This document shows, piece after piece, positions 7,753 through 17,745 of a DNA stretch of 64,000 bases. The stretch lies in contig NZ_WEGJ01000014.1 in the NCBI RefSeq assembly GCF_009604385.1, positions 85,854-149,853 of the forward strand, given 5' to 3'. The position numbers and the translations under genes are program-made. Within the stretch, counting starts at the first letter, position 1. Every line of letters begins with the position of its first letter. Origin of the DNA: Streptomyces smaragdinus (GTDB lineage Bacteria > Actinomycetota > Actinomycetes > Streptomycetales > Streptomycetaceae). The notes under the pieces are model-generated. The model was not told the origin of the DNA. It was given only the letters and a program-made list of their open reading frames with translations, and made no database searches.

Positions 7753-10700
7753 GGGGTGCCGAGCGGCCGGGCCGGACGCTCGCGGTGCTGCTCAGTGTTG
7801 CGGCCCGCATCGAGCCCGAACTCATGCGCGCCGTGCGGATCACGGCGGCGCCCGGCCTGGACGTGGCCGCGGAAGTGGATCTGTGGTTCGGCGACCTGGT
7901 CGAGCACCGCGGATACGGCTACGTTGAGTTGCGGGCCGACGTACTGGAACCCTTGCGCGACACTCTCAGGACCAGGCTGCGCGAGGCATCCGACGAGGAT
8001 CCGATCCACCGGCTGTGGTCCGTTTATCAACGGGTTCGGTCCGGTCAGTCGCCCGCGCTCCGCGCCCAGGAGTACGCCACCTGGCTGGACGTCAGTGGTG
8101 GTCCGGAGGCATCCGAGCTCATCGAGGAGACGCTCCAGCCTGCCCTGCGTGCCTTGATGACGGAGGACCGGGAGGGTGTCGCCCGCTGGTTCACCACAGC
8201 CTGGGACCGGTTGCCGGATCGGGTAAGGCGCTCTACCGCTGCCTGGCAGCTGATGACGCTGTCCTCGCACCGGCTCGCCGGAGAACAGCCGCGCCTTCCC
8301 CGCCCAGCGCGGCTGGCTCTCGCCGATGTCGTGGCCATCGCAGGAAATCTACCGCTCGCTCGGCTGCATATCCGGTGGAGTGGAGACCGGCTGCTGATGG
8401 GGGACGCTTCGTTGGAGCCGGGTGAATTCGCGATCTCCGTGCCCGACACCGACCCCCGTGTCGTGGAGCTGATGACGGGTGACACTGTGCGTACGGTTCT
8501 CATCGGGCGGGACATGCTCGTACAGGAGTGGGTGGGTCCCGGACCACATCGGCTGGTCAGCGCCGACGGAGCGGTCTACATGCTGCCTCCACAGCCCGAC
8601 GTGCAGCCCGACACACCGCCGGGAGTGGTGCTCCGGCTGCCGTCCGGTGATCTGAGTGTTGCAACCTCCGAGAAGGTGCCAACTGGCCCAAGTAGCGTAC
8701 ACATCAGCATCTGCTACTCGGGTGAGAGCCGTCCCTGGGCGATGTGGACGGCCCATCAACTGGAGGCGGCTGGCTGCGCTACTACCCTGCTGCGCTGGGA
8801 CACGGCGTCCCGGACCCCCCAGGAGTCTCTCGGCTCCCTGCTTGCGGCCCCGGGCCAGGTGCTGCTGTTACTCAACGAACGTGCATTGCGGCCTGATCTG
8901 CATCAGGGGTCGGCCTGGTCGGCGGCCCTCCGGGCGATCGTGGACCCCAACCGGGAGCGGTTCGCGGCCCTTGTCCTGTCGCCCCGCTCGCTGCCCGAGG
9001 CGGTCACACTGCTCGAACCTGTCGACGTGGCGGGGCTGGAAGAGGAGGAAGCCCGCCGGTTGGTCCTCGAGCGGTTGGCTGTCCCGGTATGTGAACCGCC
9101 GGAGCAGCCCGACGGGCCACGATTCCCGAACGACCCCCCACAGGTACGCGAGGCGCCCCGGCGCAACACCCACTTCACCGGTCGGAAGGACGACCTCGAG
9201 GAACTCTCGGAACTGCTGGCGGAGCCCGGCCAGACCGGGGCCCGGGTAGTGCTCACCGGTATCTCCGGCGTGGGCAAGACCCAGATGGCGTCCGAGTACG
9301 CCTACCGGTACGGGGACAGCTACGACGTCGTCTGGTGGATCTACGCTGGCGAGCGCAGCACCGCTCGGGAACAGTTCGCCGCGCTAGCCGTCCATCTGGA
9401 ACTAGCCGCAGGCCGCGACGTCGGCGAACGAATCCGGGCAGTTCACACGGCGCTGCGAGCCCGTACCACGCCCAGACAGCGCTGGCTGCTGATCTTCGAC
9501 GGGGCGGACGACGTGGAGGAGATCCGGGATTTGCTGCCGGAAGGACGCGGCGATGTGCTCGTCACCAGCCTCACCCGGGACTGGGCTGGTGTGCTGGGGT
9601 TCCAGGAGTACACCCTGAGGGTGTACACCCGTGCCGAGAGCGTCGCGTTCATCCATCGCCGGGTTCCCCGGGCTACCTCGGTCGAAGCGGAGTACCTCGC
9701 GGAGTCGGTACAGGATCTGCCACTGGTGCTCGCACAGACCACGGCCTGGCTCGCCGCCAATCCGGAGCAGTCCATCAGCGAGTACGTCGACATGTTGCTG
9801 CGGCTCTCGCCGGAAGAGCTGGCGGTGCGTGTCGAGGATGATTATCCGCACGCGTTTGCGACATCGTGGGCCTTGTTGCTTGGGTCGCTGCGTGAACGCA
9901 ATGCGGACGCAGCGGATCTCATTGAACTGATGACCATGTTCTCGCCAGACGCGATTCCCTTGCGCCTGATCGCCGCCGCCCCCGCGGCAGTCCTGCCACC
10001 GGGCAGTATCGCCCGTACCGTGGCCGACTCGGCCACCTGGCAGAAGGCGCTGGCGGAGCTCGCGAATCTGACGGCCATCGATCTGCGTTATTCCCAGGAT
10101 CCCTCCCTGGAACACACCGTGGAGTCCGCACAGATGCATCGCCTGTACCACCGATTCATCCGTGGCAACCTCAGCCATGACACCCGTCTTTCCTTGTCCG
10201 CAGCGGCTTGCGGCGTCCTTGCCGCGGCCAATCCTGGACATCCCGCGGATCAGCGGGAGTGGCCCGTTTATCGGCAGATCATCCCGCACCTCTCCGTCGC
10301 GGGGGTGCTGGACCGCGATGAGCACGGAGTGCGCGAGCTACTACTGGACTGCGTCGACAACCTCCGACTGCGCGGTGAGTACGACACTGGGCTGCGTCTG
10401 TGCCAGCAGGCGGTCGCCCGCTGGCGACCCCGTTATCCGGGTACCGACGGCGATATGCTCGTGCTGGTGCACCAACACGCCAATCTGCTACGAAGGATGG
10501 GTCGTTACCGTGATGCGGAGGCCGTCGGAGTGGCCGTGGTGGACTTGCTGGCAGGCGCCCGGGACCCGGCGGATCCGGATCTGTTGCGAGCCAAGGACGG
10601 GCTGGGTGGCACGCTGATGGCACTCGGACAGTTCGCCCGGTCCCGCGAGCTGTTCCACGAGGTCTGGCGAGGGCATGCATCTAGAGCCGGGGATCACACA

Positions 10701-11648
10701 CCCCGTGCCCTGAACGCCCGGAGTAACATGGCCGTGACCCTGGGTTTGCTGGGCCACTATCGAGAATCCCTCGACATCCACCGCGAGCTGTACGAACTGC
10801 GCGTCAGACAACTTGGGGACGACAACTTCCAGACCCTGTACTCCGGGCTGTGCGCGGCGTGGATGACGCGTTTGCTGGGCCGGTACGCCGAAGCGCTGGA
10901 CCTGCAGCAGCGCAATGCCCGGCTGCACCGCCGGGCCCTGGGCCGCAACCATCCGCAGACGCTGAGCGCCGAGCACAATCTTGCCCAGTGCTTGCGTCGC
11001 GATGGCAGGGTCGAGGATGCCGCCGACCTGTTCAGAGGGGTGCTCAAGCGTTCCCGTCAGGTTCAGGGCCCCCTGCATCCGGATACGCTGATGATGGCGG
11101 CCGACCAGGCCACCCTGCTGCGAGCCGAGAGCCCGCGCGAGGCGTACAAGCTCGCCCGTGACGTGTCCGACGGCTATCTCCGACTTCTCGGACCCGACCA
11201 CCCCTACGCGGCCGGATCCCTCGGCAACCTCGCACTCGCCCAGTGGGCGAGTGGGGTGGAGCGCGACGAGTCCGGAACCGCCGCTCGCACCGCCTGGCAA
11301 CTGATGACCCGTGCGGTGGGTGAGGAACACCCGTGGACCCTCGGATGCCGGCTCAATCACGCGTCCATGCTCGCGCTGAACGGGGATGTGGGGGGAGCCG
11401 TAGACCACGACAAGGCGCTCCGTGAAGTGGCGTCGGAGCGGCTTGGCCCACAGCACCCGCTCGCTCTGGTGGCAGCCACCGCATACGCCTGGGACCTGCG
11501 CAGACTGGGACGCGCGCACGAGGCGGAGGAACTACATCAGCAGACTATGACAGACCTGCGGGATACGATCGGCGCCCAGCATCCGCACACACTCTCGGCC
11601 GGGCAGCAGGGGCGCCCGTACTGGGACTTCGAACCTCAGCCCATCTGA
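7749..11648 (+). CDS. fxsT: FxsT-like protein: N-terminal unknown domain, TIR-like, NB-ARC, TPR
   Basis: 1299 residues from GTG 7749 (GTGA overlap). Residues 1-~315 are a domain I cannot name (LAVLLSVAARIEPELMRAV). Residues ~320-470 are a TIR-like fold starting ISICYSGESRPWAMW, lacking the usual catalytic glutamate context. Then come FPNDPPQVREAP and FTGRKDDLEEL, NB-ARC with P-loop GISGVGKTQ (K510) and Walker B WLLIFDGADD, and about ten TPR units ending RPYWDFEPQPI. This is the architecture of an NLR-like STAND switch: ligand sensing by TPR, ATP-driven oligomerisation, signalling by the N-terminus. It is the longest of the four paralogues and the only complete one with the extra N-terminal domain. 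Confidence 0.82.
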   Translation: MRGAERPGRTLAVLLSVAARIEPELMRAVRITAAPGLDVAAEVDLWFGDLVEHRGYGYVELRADVLEPLRDTLRTRLREASDEDPIHRLWSVYQRVRSGQSPALRAQEYATWLDVSGGPEASELIEETLQPALRALMTEDREGVARWFTTAWDRLPDRVRRSTAAWQLMTLSSHRLAGEQPRLPRPARLALADVVAIAGNLPLARLHIRWSGDRLLMGDASLEPGEFAISVPDTDPRVVELMTGDTVRTVLIGRDMLVQEWVGPGPHRLVSADGAVYMLPPQPDVQPDTPPGVVLRLPSGDLSVATSEKVPTGPSSVHISICYSGESRPWAMWTAHQLEAAGCATTLLRWDTASRTPQESLGSLLAAPGQVLLLLNERALRPDLHQGSAWSAALRAIVDPNRERFAALVLSPRSLPEAVTLLEPVDVAGLEEEEARRLVLERLAVPVCEPPEQPDGPRFPNDPPQVREAPRRNTHFTGRKDDLEELSELLAEPGQTGARVVLTGISGVGKTQMASEYAYRYGDSYDVVWWIYAGERSTAREQFAALAVHLELAAGRDVGERIRAVHTALRARTTPRQRWLLIFDGADDVEEIRDLLPEGRGDVLVTSLTRDWAGVLGFQEYTLRVYTRAESVAFIHRRVPRATSVEAEYLAESVQDLPLVLAQTTAWLAANPEQSISEYVDMLLRLSPEELAVRVEDDYPHAFATSWALLLGSLRERNADAADLIELMTMFSPDAIPLRLIAAAPAAVLPPGSIARTVADSATWQKALAELANLTAIDLRYSQDPSLEHTVESAQMHRLYHRFIRGNLSHDTRLSLSAAACGVLAAANPGHPADQREWPVYRQIIPHLSVAGVLDRDEHGVRELLLDCVDNLRLRGEYDTGLRLCQQAVARWRPRYPGTDGDMLVLVHQHANLLRRMGRYRDAEAVGVAVVDLLAGARDPADPDLLRAKDGLGGTLMALGQFARSRELFHEVWRGHASRAGDHTPRALNARSNMAVTLGLLGHYRESLDIHRELYELRVRQLGDDNFQTLYSGLCAAWMTRLLGRYAEALDLQQRNARLHRRALGRNHPQTLSAEHNLAQCLRRDGRVEDAADLFRGVLKRSRQVQGPLHPDTLMMAADQATLLRAESPREAYKLARDVSDGYLRLLGPDHPYAAGSLGNLALAQWASGVERDESGTAARTAWQLMTRAVGEEHPWTLGCRLNHASMLALNGDVGGAVDHDKALREVASERLGPQHPLALVAATAYAWDLRRLGRAHEAEELHQQTMTDLRDTIGAQHPHTLSAGQQGRPYWDFEPQPI

Positions 11649-11700
11649 AACGACGCGACCTCGCCGCCAGAGGGACGAGGGCCGCTGAGGGGACCGTGGT

Positions 11701-14673
11701 ATGGACGTGGAGAGCAGCAAGCACATCACCATCAGCTACGCGGGCTTCAACCGCCCGTGGGCGGTCTGGATCTCGCACCAGCTCCGGGCGCGTGGACTGA
11801 CGACCGAGTTGAGGCGCTGGGACCCTCAGGTAGACGTTGCATTCGAGGACGAATTCGGTGCTCTGCTCAATGCCGCAGGTCGGATTCTGTTGGTGCTCGA
11901 CAATTGGTACTTCCGACTGGGGCCCATCGCCACCGGTGACTGGGAGCGCGTCCTGCGAACCGTGGTGCCTCTCCACGCCGATCGTTTCGCCGCCGTCAGT
12001 TTGGCCACCCAGACGGTGCCTTCGGCGGTATCTCTTCTCGACCCCGTCGACCTCCACGACCTCGACGAACAGGAAAGCATCCGACGGCTCCTGCGTAGAC
12101 TCTCCATCGAACCGGCCCAGACAGTGCGGCCGGCGCCCCCCGACGCGCCCCGATTTCCCAACGAGCCCCCGGAGGTGCTGGAGATACCTCGCCGAAATCG
12201 ACGGTTCACGGGGCGGGACAATAAACTGGAGGAACTCCGTGAACTGCTGACGAGCCGGAATCAGGGGGACGGGACCGCGACCCGGGTTGTGCTGTTCGGC
12301 AGCTCCGGCACAGGTAAGAGCCAGATCGCCACCGAGTACGCACATCGCTTCGGCAACGACTACGACGCCGTTTGGTGGATCGATGCGACGCACCGGTCCG
12401 TGGCCCGTGAGCGCCTTGCTGTGCTGGCACCCCGGCTGGGGTTGCTTGTCGGTGAGCGCATTGGCGAGCGCATCCGGGCGGTACATGAGGCGTTGAACTC
12501 GGGTGAGCGGTACCGGCGTTGGTTGCTGATTTTCGACGGCGCCGACGAGGTTGATCAGCTGTCCGATCTGCTGCCCGAGCGGCATGGTCACATTCTGCTT
12601 ACGTCCACGACACGGGAATGGGGCGACAGCGCCGACACCAGTGTCATCCACGTCGGCAGGTTCACCCGGCTGGAGAGCGTTGCCTATGTGCGCCGCCGCG
12701 CGGAGCGGGTTACCCAGGAGGAAGCCGACGAGCTGGCTGACGCAGTCCAGGATCTCCCTCTGTTGCTCGCGCAGACCGCGGCTTGGCTCAACGCCAACGA
12801 CACCCCGGTTGCCGAGTATGTGGCCAAAGTGCGCCAGGGTGCCCTGCAAGCCGCGCAGATTCGTCCTGAGACGGAATATCCGCTGGGCTTCACGACCGCG
12901 TGGTCCGTGACGCTGAACACGCTGCGTGCGGATTATCCGGATGCAGCTGGTCTGCTGCACCTGCTCGCATTCTTTGCGCCCAACGAGATTCCCGTACGCT
13001 TGCTGACTGAAGCACGGCACGGCGATCTGCCTCAGCAACTCGCGAAGTTGGTCCAGGACCCCCGGGCCTGGCATCTGGCTCTGCGTGTTCTGTCCCAGTA
13101 CACCGCTGTCCGGCTGGACTACCAGCAGGATCTGGCGGAGGACCCGGCCGTCGAGCAGGTCCGTATGCACCGCTTGTACCACCGGCTGTTGCGCGCGGAA
13201 CTGGCGCCGGACGAGTGGCGGGCACACTCCCAGACGGCTTGCCAGGTACTGGTCAGTGGCGATCCGCGACGGCCCTCGGACACTCGTGACTGGGAGCGCT
13301 ACGCCTCACTCATCCCGCATCTCGCGCCGGCCGGAGCTCTCGATTCTCCACGGCCGGCCGTGCAGGAAACCGTACTCAACTGCATCGAGTACCTGCGGGT
13401 CCGAGGGGAGTACCGCACTGCGCTGCGACTGTGCGGCAAGGTGCTGGAACACTGGCAGGACCTGGATCCATACGACAGTGCCTTGCTCAGCCTGCAGCAC
13501 AAGCGCGGAAGTATCCTGCGTCAGACCGGTCGGTATGTCGAGGCCGAGCAACTCGGCAGATCCGTGGTGGGCCAGCTCTCCGGTCAAGGGGCCGATGATC
13601 CGCACCTGCTGCTTGCGAAGGACGGGTTGGGAAGCACGTTGCTGGCCCTCGGGCAGTTCACTCAGGCCCGGGACCTGTTCAAGGACGCTGCCGAGCGGTT
13701 TGCCGGACAGTTCGGATCCGAGGCCCCGCAGACTATGGCTGCCCGGCACAACCTCGGCCTGGCGCACATGCTGCTCGGCCGCTACGCCGTTGCCCGTGCC
13801 ATCCACCGGGACGTGCTCCAGATCCGCCAGCGCCGGCTGCGCTCCCGGCATTACCTCACCCTGCTGTCAGGTGTCGTGTATGCCCGACTGATCCGCATCA
13901 TGGGCGATTACTCCGAGGCCGCCTCGCGGCTGGAACAGATCCTCCGGACACTGCGCCAGATCTCTGACGAGCGACATCCGCAGTACATCATGGCCGAACA
14001 TCAGCTGGGGCTCTCCCGTCGTCGCTCCGGCAACATTGCCGAGGCCGGGATGAGGCTGGCGGGCGCCGCGCGGCGGGCGGGCCAGGTGTTCGGCCCGCAG
14101 CACCCGGAGACGTTGGTGATGGAGGCGGACCATGCGTCGTACCTGAGGGAGCACGGGGAGCTGAACGTAGCTCTGGAGACGGCAAGTTCCGTTGCAGAGC
14201 GCTACGGAGAACTCCTGGGCCCGGACCACCCCTATGCGATCGGCACCCTCGGAAATCTGGGGCTGGCGTTCAACCAGGACGGCCAGCGGGAGACGGCGCT
14301 GGCGCATGCCGTGGTGGCAGTTGAGGGTATGACCAGGGCGGTTGGTCAGGAACACCCGTGGACTCTCGGCTGTGCCTTGAACCTGTCAGCGGCTTACAGC
14401 ACCAACGGATACCCCGAGGAGGCCCTTCAGCTCAGTGCGGACACCCAGGAGCGAGCTGCTCGGGTCCTCGGGACCACGCACCCATTGGCTCTCTCGGCGA
14501 TGGTGGCCCTAGCCGATGATCTGCGGGCCGCAGGGCGGGTGGCGGAGGCCGCGAAGGTTGAGCGCAGAGCGCTGGATCAACTGCGCCAGGTGTTGGGCCC
14601 GGAGCACTCGCACACTCGCAGTGCGCTGCGGCGGGTGCGGCCCTACTGGGATTTTGAGCCGCAGTCAATATGA
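11701..14673 (+). CDS. fxsT: FxsT-like TIR-like/NB-ARC/TPR protein, second paralogue
   Basis: 990 residues. ATG 11701 follows GAGGGGA. The TIR-like domain spans ~10-140 (ITISYAGFNRPWAVW, LLVLDNWYF). FPNEPPEVLEIPRRN leads into FTGRDNKLEEL and NB-ARC with P-loop GSSGTGKSQ (K206) and Walker B WLLIFDGADEVDQL. C-terminal TPR units follow, ending RPYWDFEPQSI. It closely parallels the previous protein without the N-terminal ~315 residues, so it is a tandem duplicate that has diverged. The 52-base gap to the preceding gene has no obvious terminator. The TIR-like domain keeps a conserved tryptophan pattern (RPWAxW) rather than the SxWxxxE of the enzymatic TIR. Confidence 0.85.
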   Translation: MDVESSKHITISYAGFNRPWAVWISHQLRARGLTTELRRWDPQVDVAFEDEFGALLNAAGRILLVLDNWYFRLGPIATGDWERVLRTVVPLHADRFAAVSLATQTVPSAVSLLDPVDLHDLDEQESIRRLLRRLSIEPAQTVRPAPPDAPRFPNEPPEVLEIPRRNRRFTGRDNKLEELRELLTSRNQGDGTATRVVLFGSSGTGKSQIATEYAHRFGNDYDAVWWIDATHRSVARERLAVLAPRLGLLVGERIGERIRAVHEALNSGERYRRWLLIFDGADEVDQLSDLLPERHGHILLTSTTREWGDSADTSVIHVGRFTRLESVAYVRRRAERVTQEEADELADAVQDLPLLLAQTAAWLNANDTPVAEYVAKVRQGALQAAQIRPETEYPLGFTTAWSVTLNTLRADYPDAAGLLHLLAFFAPNEIPVRLLTEARHGDLPQQLAKLVQDPRAWHLALRVLSQYTAVRLDYQQDLAEDPAVEQVRMHRLYHRLLRAELAPDEWRAHSQTACQVLVSGDPRRPSDTRDWERYASLIPHLAPAGALDSPRPAVQETVLNCIEYLRVRGEYRTALRLCGKVLEHWQDLDPYDSALLSLQHKRGSILRQTGRYVEAEQLGRSVVGQLSGQGADDPHLLLAKDGLGSTLLALGQFTQARDLFKDAAERFAGQFGSEAPQTMAARHNLGLAHMLLGRYAVARAIHRDVLQIRQRRLRSRHYLTLLSGVVYARLIRIMGDYSEAASRLEQILRTLRQISDERHPQYIMAEHQLGLSRRRSGNIAEAGMRLAGAARRAGQVFGPQHPETLVMEADHASYLREHGELNVALETASSVAERYGELLGPDHPYAIGTLGNLGLAFNQDGQRETALAHAVVAVEGMTRAVGQEHPWTLGCALNLSAAYSTNGYPEEALQLSADTQERAARVLGTTHPLALSAMVALADDLRAAGRVAEAAKVERRALDQLRQVLGPEHSHTRSALRRVRPYWDFEPQSI

Positions 14674-14760
14674 TCCCAGTGGACGTCGTCCAAGGCTGGA
14701 AAATTCATGCACAATCAGAAGCGAGCCGCAGCATCCGTTCCGCCCCCCAGGAGCCTGCTC

Positions 14761-17745
14761 ATGGTTGTCGGGCATCCAGCGCAACATCTCCCCGTTTCTG
14801 TTGTCTTTGCCGGCATCAGCCACGGCTGGACTCAGTGGATCAGCTGGGCGCTGGCCCAGGAGGGGTGCCTCGTCACCGAGGTTCGTTGGTCACCACTGGA
14901 CCGGCTGCCGGAAGTAGCCGCATTTGCGGCCTTCTTCAACAGACCGGGGCGGGTGCTACTGGTGCTGGACGACTGGTATCTGCGATTCGATACCGGGCGC
15001 ACTGCCGGCTGGGCCCGGGTGCTGAACCAGGTGATGCCTCAGCTGAAGGAAACCATTGGAGCTGTCACCGTCACCACCCGTCCGCTGCCGCACGAAGCCG
15101 TCAGCCTCGGTGCCGTGACCCTGCGCGGTGTCGGTCCGGAGGAGGCGCGGCGCCGCGTTCTGTCCCAGGTAGGCATTACATCGGGCATACCCCATGCGAG
15201 CTCAGCCCTTGAGCCGCGCTTCCCCGAGGACCCTCCGGATGTGACAAACGCCCCGCGTTCGAATCCGCGGTTCACCGGCCGTGAAGACCTGCTCGACACC
15301 CTGCACGACATGCTGACCAGTGACGATGGGAGCGGTAGCCGGGTTGTGCTGCAGGGTCCCTCTGGAATCGGCAAGAGTCAGACTGCGGGAGAGTACGTCC
15401 GGCGATTTGCCGGAGAATACGACCTGATCTGGTGGGTGCCCTCCCCGACCAAGGCAGCCGCCCGAGAGGGTTTCGCCGCCCTCGCGCAGAAGGTGGGTCT
15501 CGGTACTGAAGGCCAGCTGACCGGACAGATCGAAGCGGTGCACCGAGCGTTGGCGCGGGACCCGCACGGTCGTTGGGTGATCGTCTTCGACGGCGCCGAG
15601 GATGTCGAGGGCCTTGCCCCACTTCTGCCACGGGGGCGGGGACAGGTACTGATCACCGCACAGTCATCGGCGTGGATCCGGCAGGGCGTCACTCCCTGCG
15701 AGGTGCCCTCGTTCGACCGTGCGGAGAGCGTCGCCTTCGCGTGCCGACGTGCGCCACGGCTGACCGAGGAACAGGCCGGACAGCTCGCCGACAGGCTTGA
15801 TGACCTTCCGCTGCTGATGGATCAGAGCGCCGCCTGGATTGACGCGCATCCGACCGCTGATATCTCTGAATATGTGGCGGCCCTGGGGAACGAAAGTCTT
15901 GGGCCCGTCACAGTCGATGCGGATCAGGCGGACAAAGCCAAGATCGCACGCGAGACCGTCTGGGAAACCACGCTCGGCTCGCTGGCCACACGCTGGCCGA
16001 AGGTGCACGAATTGCTGACCCTACTCACCTTCTTCTCTCCGGACCTGCTTCCCGTCAGGCTGTTGCGTTCGGCTCGGACCAGTGACCTTTCGCCGGGAAT
16101 CGCGGAGCTCGCACGGGATCCGGGCAACTGGAATGCCGCTTTGCGAACGATCGCCGAACTTACCTCCCTGAGGGTGGAATACGACGATGACCCGCGTCAG
16201 GACGCGGTCCTCAGCATCGTCTCGCTGCGTATGCACCGCAGTTTCCACCAGTTCGTGCGTCGTGGCCTCAGCTCGGCGGCTGCGCAGGGCCTGGCGGCGG
16301 CAACCGTCCGGGTGCTGGTTGCAGCGGATCCCGGTGAGCCGGGTTCCCCGCACAACTGGGCGCGCTACGCCGTGCTCCTTCCGCACCTTGAGACTTCAGA
16401 TGTTCTGGTTGCGGAAGATGACGATGCCCGCCAGTTCCTTCTCAACTGTGTCGAGTATCTGAGGGTCCGCGGCGAGTACCAGGAGGGGCTCGCACTCAGC
16501 CGCCGGTTGCTGGAGCGCTGGCGGGCAGTACGCGGAGAGACCGACAAGGCGGTATTGGTCGCGGTCAACCAGGAGATACGCATGCTGCGTAGCCTTGGTC
16601 GCCACGTCGAGGCCGAGTCGTCCTGCCGGGATGTTCTGGCGCGCCTTGCTCTCGCGGAAATCGGTGGCATCGAGTTGCTGCGCGCGAAGGACGCGCTTGG
16701 CGGCACACTGATGTCCCGTGGTCGGTACGACGAGGCATACACACTCTATGCGGAGGCAGCTCGGCAGGCCGCCGACTGGCTGGGTGAGCGCTACGTACCA
16801 CGAACCCTCCAGATTCGCAGCAATCTGGCTATGGCCCTCGGCCTGCAGGGCCACTATCGCCAATCCCATGCCCTGCACCGCGAGATATACGAGGCTCGTG
16901 TGGGACTTCTCGGGCTGCAGGAGCGGCGCACACTCCAGTCCGGAACCCATACAGCCCGTATGTTACGCATGCTCGGAGCGGTGCAGGAGGCACACAGCCT
17001 GCAGCGGCACAACGCGCAGCAACTCCGTAAGGCCCTTGGCGGAGATCACCGGGATACCCTGCTGGCCGAACACAATCTCGCTTTGTGCCTGCGTCGGAAC
17101 GGTGAACTCGCCGAGGCGAATGAGCTGATGACTTCTGTACGCAGGCGGCTGACGAGGCGTAGCGGGGCACGGGATCCGGAAGTGCTGATGGTTACCTTGG
17201 ACCACGCGATGTTGCTGCGTGCTCTCGGGGACCAAGGCATGGCTCGGCGATTGGTGAGCAGGACATCTGAACTGTATGCGGAGCAGTTGGGTACGTTGCA
17301 CCCCTATGCCGTAGGAGCCCGTAATAACTTTGCCTTGATGCAGCTCGACGATGGCCAGGTGGACGACGCGTTGCGGCTGGCCACCCAGTCGATGGAGGAG
17401 CTGGAACAGGTGATCGGGCGTGATCACGTCTGGCTTGTGGGCTGTGCGATGAACTGTGCTTCGGCAATGGCAGCGGCCGGGGATGCGGAGGGCGCCGTGG
17501 AACAGGGACGGAGGGCGCTGGAACGGGCGATTACGTTGTTGGGAGCGGGCCATGTGCTGGCTCTCAACCTGCGGGCAGGGTTGGCTCAGGACCTGTACTC
17601 GTTGGGCCAGACCGACGAGGCGGAGGAAATGGAGAGGCTGGCGCTCTCGAAACTCTCCGAGAGTTATGGCCCGCACCACCATCAGACCATTTACATGCGT
17701 TCTCGCATGAGGCCGTACTGGGACTTCGAGCCCCAACCCATCTGA
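14761..17745 (+). CDS. fxsT: FxsT-like TIR-like/NB-ARC/TPR protein, third complete paralogue
   Basis: 994 residues from ATG 14761, chosen because AGGAG sits 7 bases upstream and the N-terminus then matches the length of its neighbour; ATG 14707 is possible. The TIR-like domain has VVFAGISHGWTQW and LLVLDDWYL. FPEDPPDVTNAPRSN leads to FTGREDLLDTL, then NB-ARC with P-loop GPSGIGKSQ (K205) and Walker B WVIVFDGAEDVEGL. TPR units end RPYWDFEPQPI. It is the last gene of the run and ends 12 bases before a strong terminator hairpin. Divergence of the TPR surface relative to its siblings would fit sensors with different ligands. Confidence 0.85.
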   Translation: MVVGHPAQHLPVSVVFAGISHGWTQWISWALAQEGCLVTEVRWSPLDRLPEVAAFAAFFNRPGRVLLVLDDWYLRFDTGRTAGWARVLNQVMPQLKETIGAVTVTTRPLPHEAVSLGAVTLRGVGPEEARRRVLSQVGITSGIPHASSALEPRFPEDPPDVTNAPRSNPRFTGREDLLDTLHDMLTSDDGSGSRVVLQGPSGIGKSQTAGEYVRRFAGEYDLIWWVPSPTKAAAREGFAALAQKVGLGTEGQLTGQIEAVHRALARDPHGRWVIVFDGAEDVEGLAPLLPRGRGQVLITAQSSAWIRQGVTPCEVPSFDRAESVAFACRRAPRLTEEQAGQLADRLDDLPLLMDQSAAWIDAHPTADISEYVAALGNESLGPVTVDADQADKAKIARETVWETTLGSLATRWPKVHELLTLLTFFSPDLLPVRLLRSARTSDLSPGIAELARDPGNWNAALRTIAELTSLRVEYDDDPRQDAVLSIVSLRMHRSFHQFVRRGLSSAAAQGLAAATVRVLVAADPGEPGSPHNWARYAVLLPHLETSDVLVAEDDDARQFLLNCVEYLRVRGEYQEGLALSRRLLERWRAVRGETDKAVLVAVNQEIRMLRSLGRHVEAESSCRDVLARLALAEIGGIELLRAKDALGGTLMSRGRYDEAYTLYAEAARQAADWLGERYVPRTLQIRSNLAMALGLQGHYRQSHALHREIYEARVGLLGLQERRTLQSGTHTARMLRMLGAVQEAHSLQRHNAQQLRKALGGDHRDTLLAEHNLALCLRRNGELAEANELMTSVRRRLTRRSGARDPEVLMVTLDHAMLLRALGDQGMARRLVSRTSELYAEQLGTLHPYAVGARNNFALMQLDDGQVDDALRLATQSMEELEQVIGRDHVWLVGCAMNCASAMAAAGDAEGAVEQGRRALERAITLLGAGHVLALNLRAGLAQDLYSLGQTDEAEEMERLALSKLSESYGPHHHQTIYMRSRMRPYWDFEPQPI

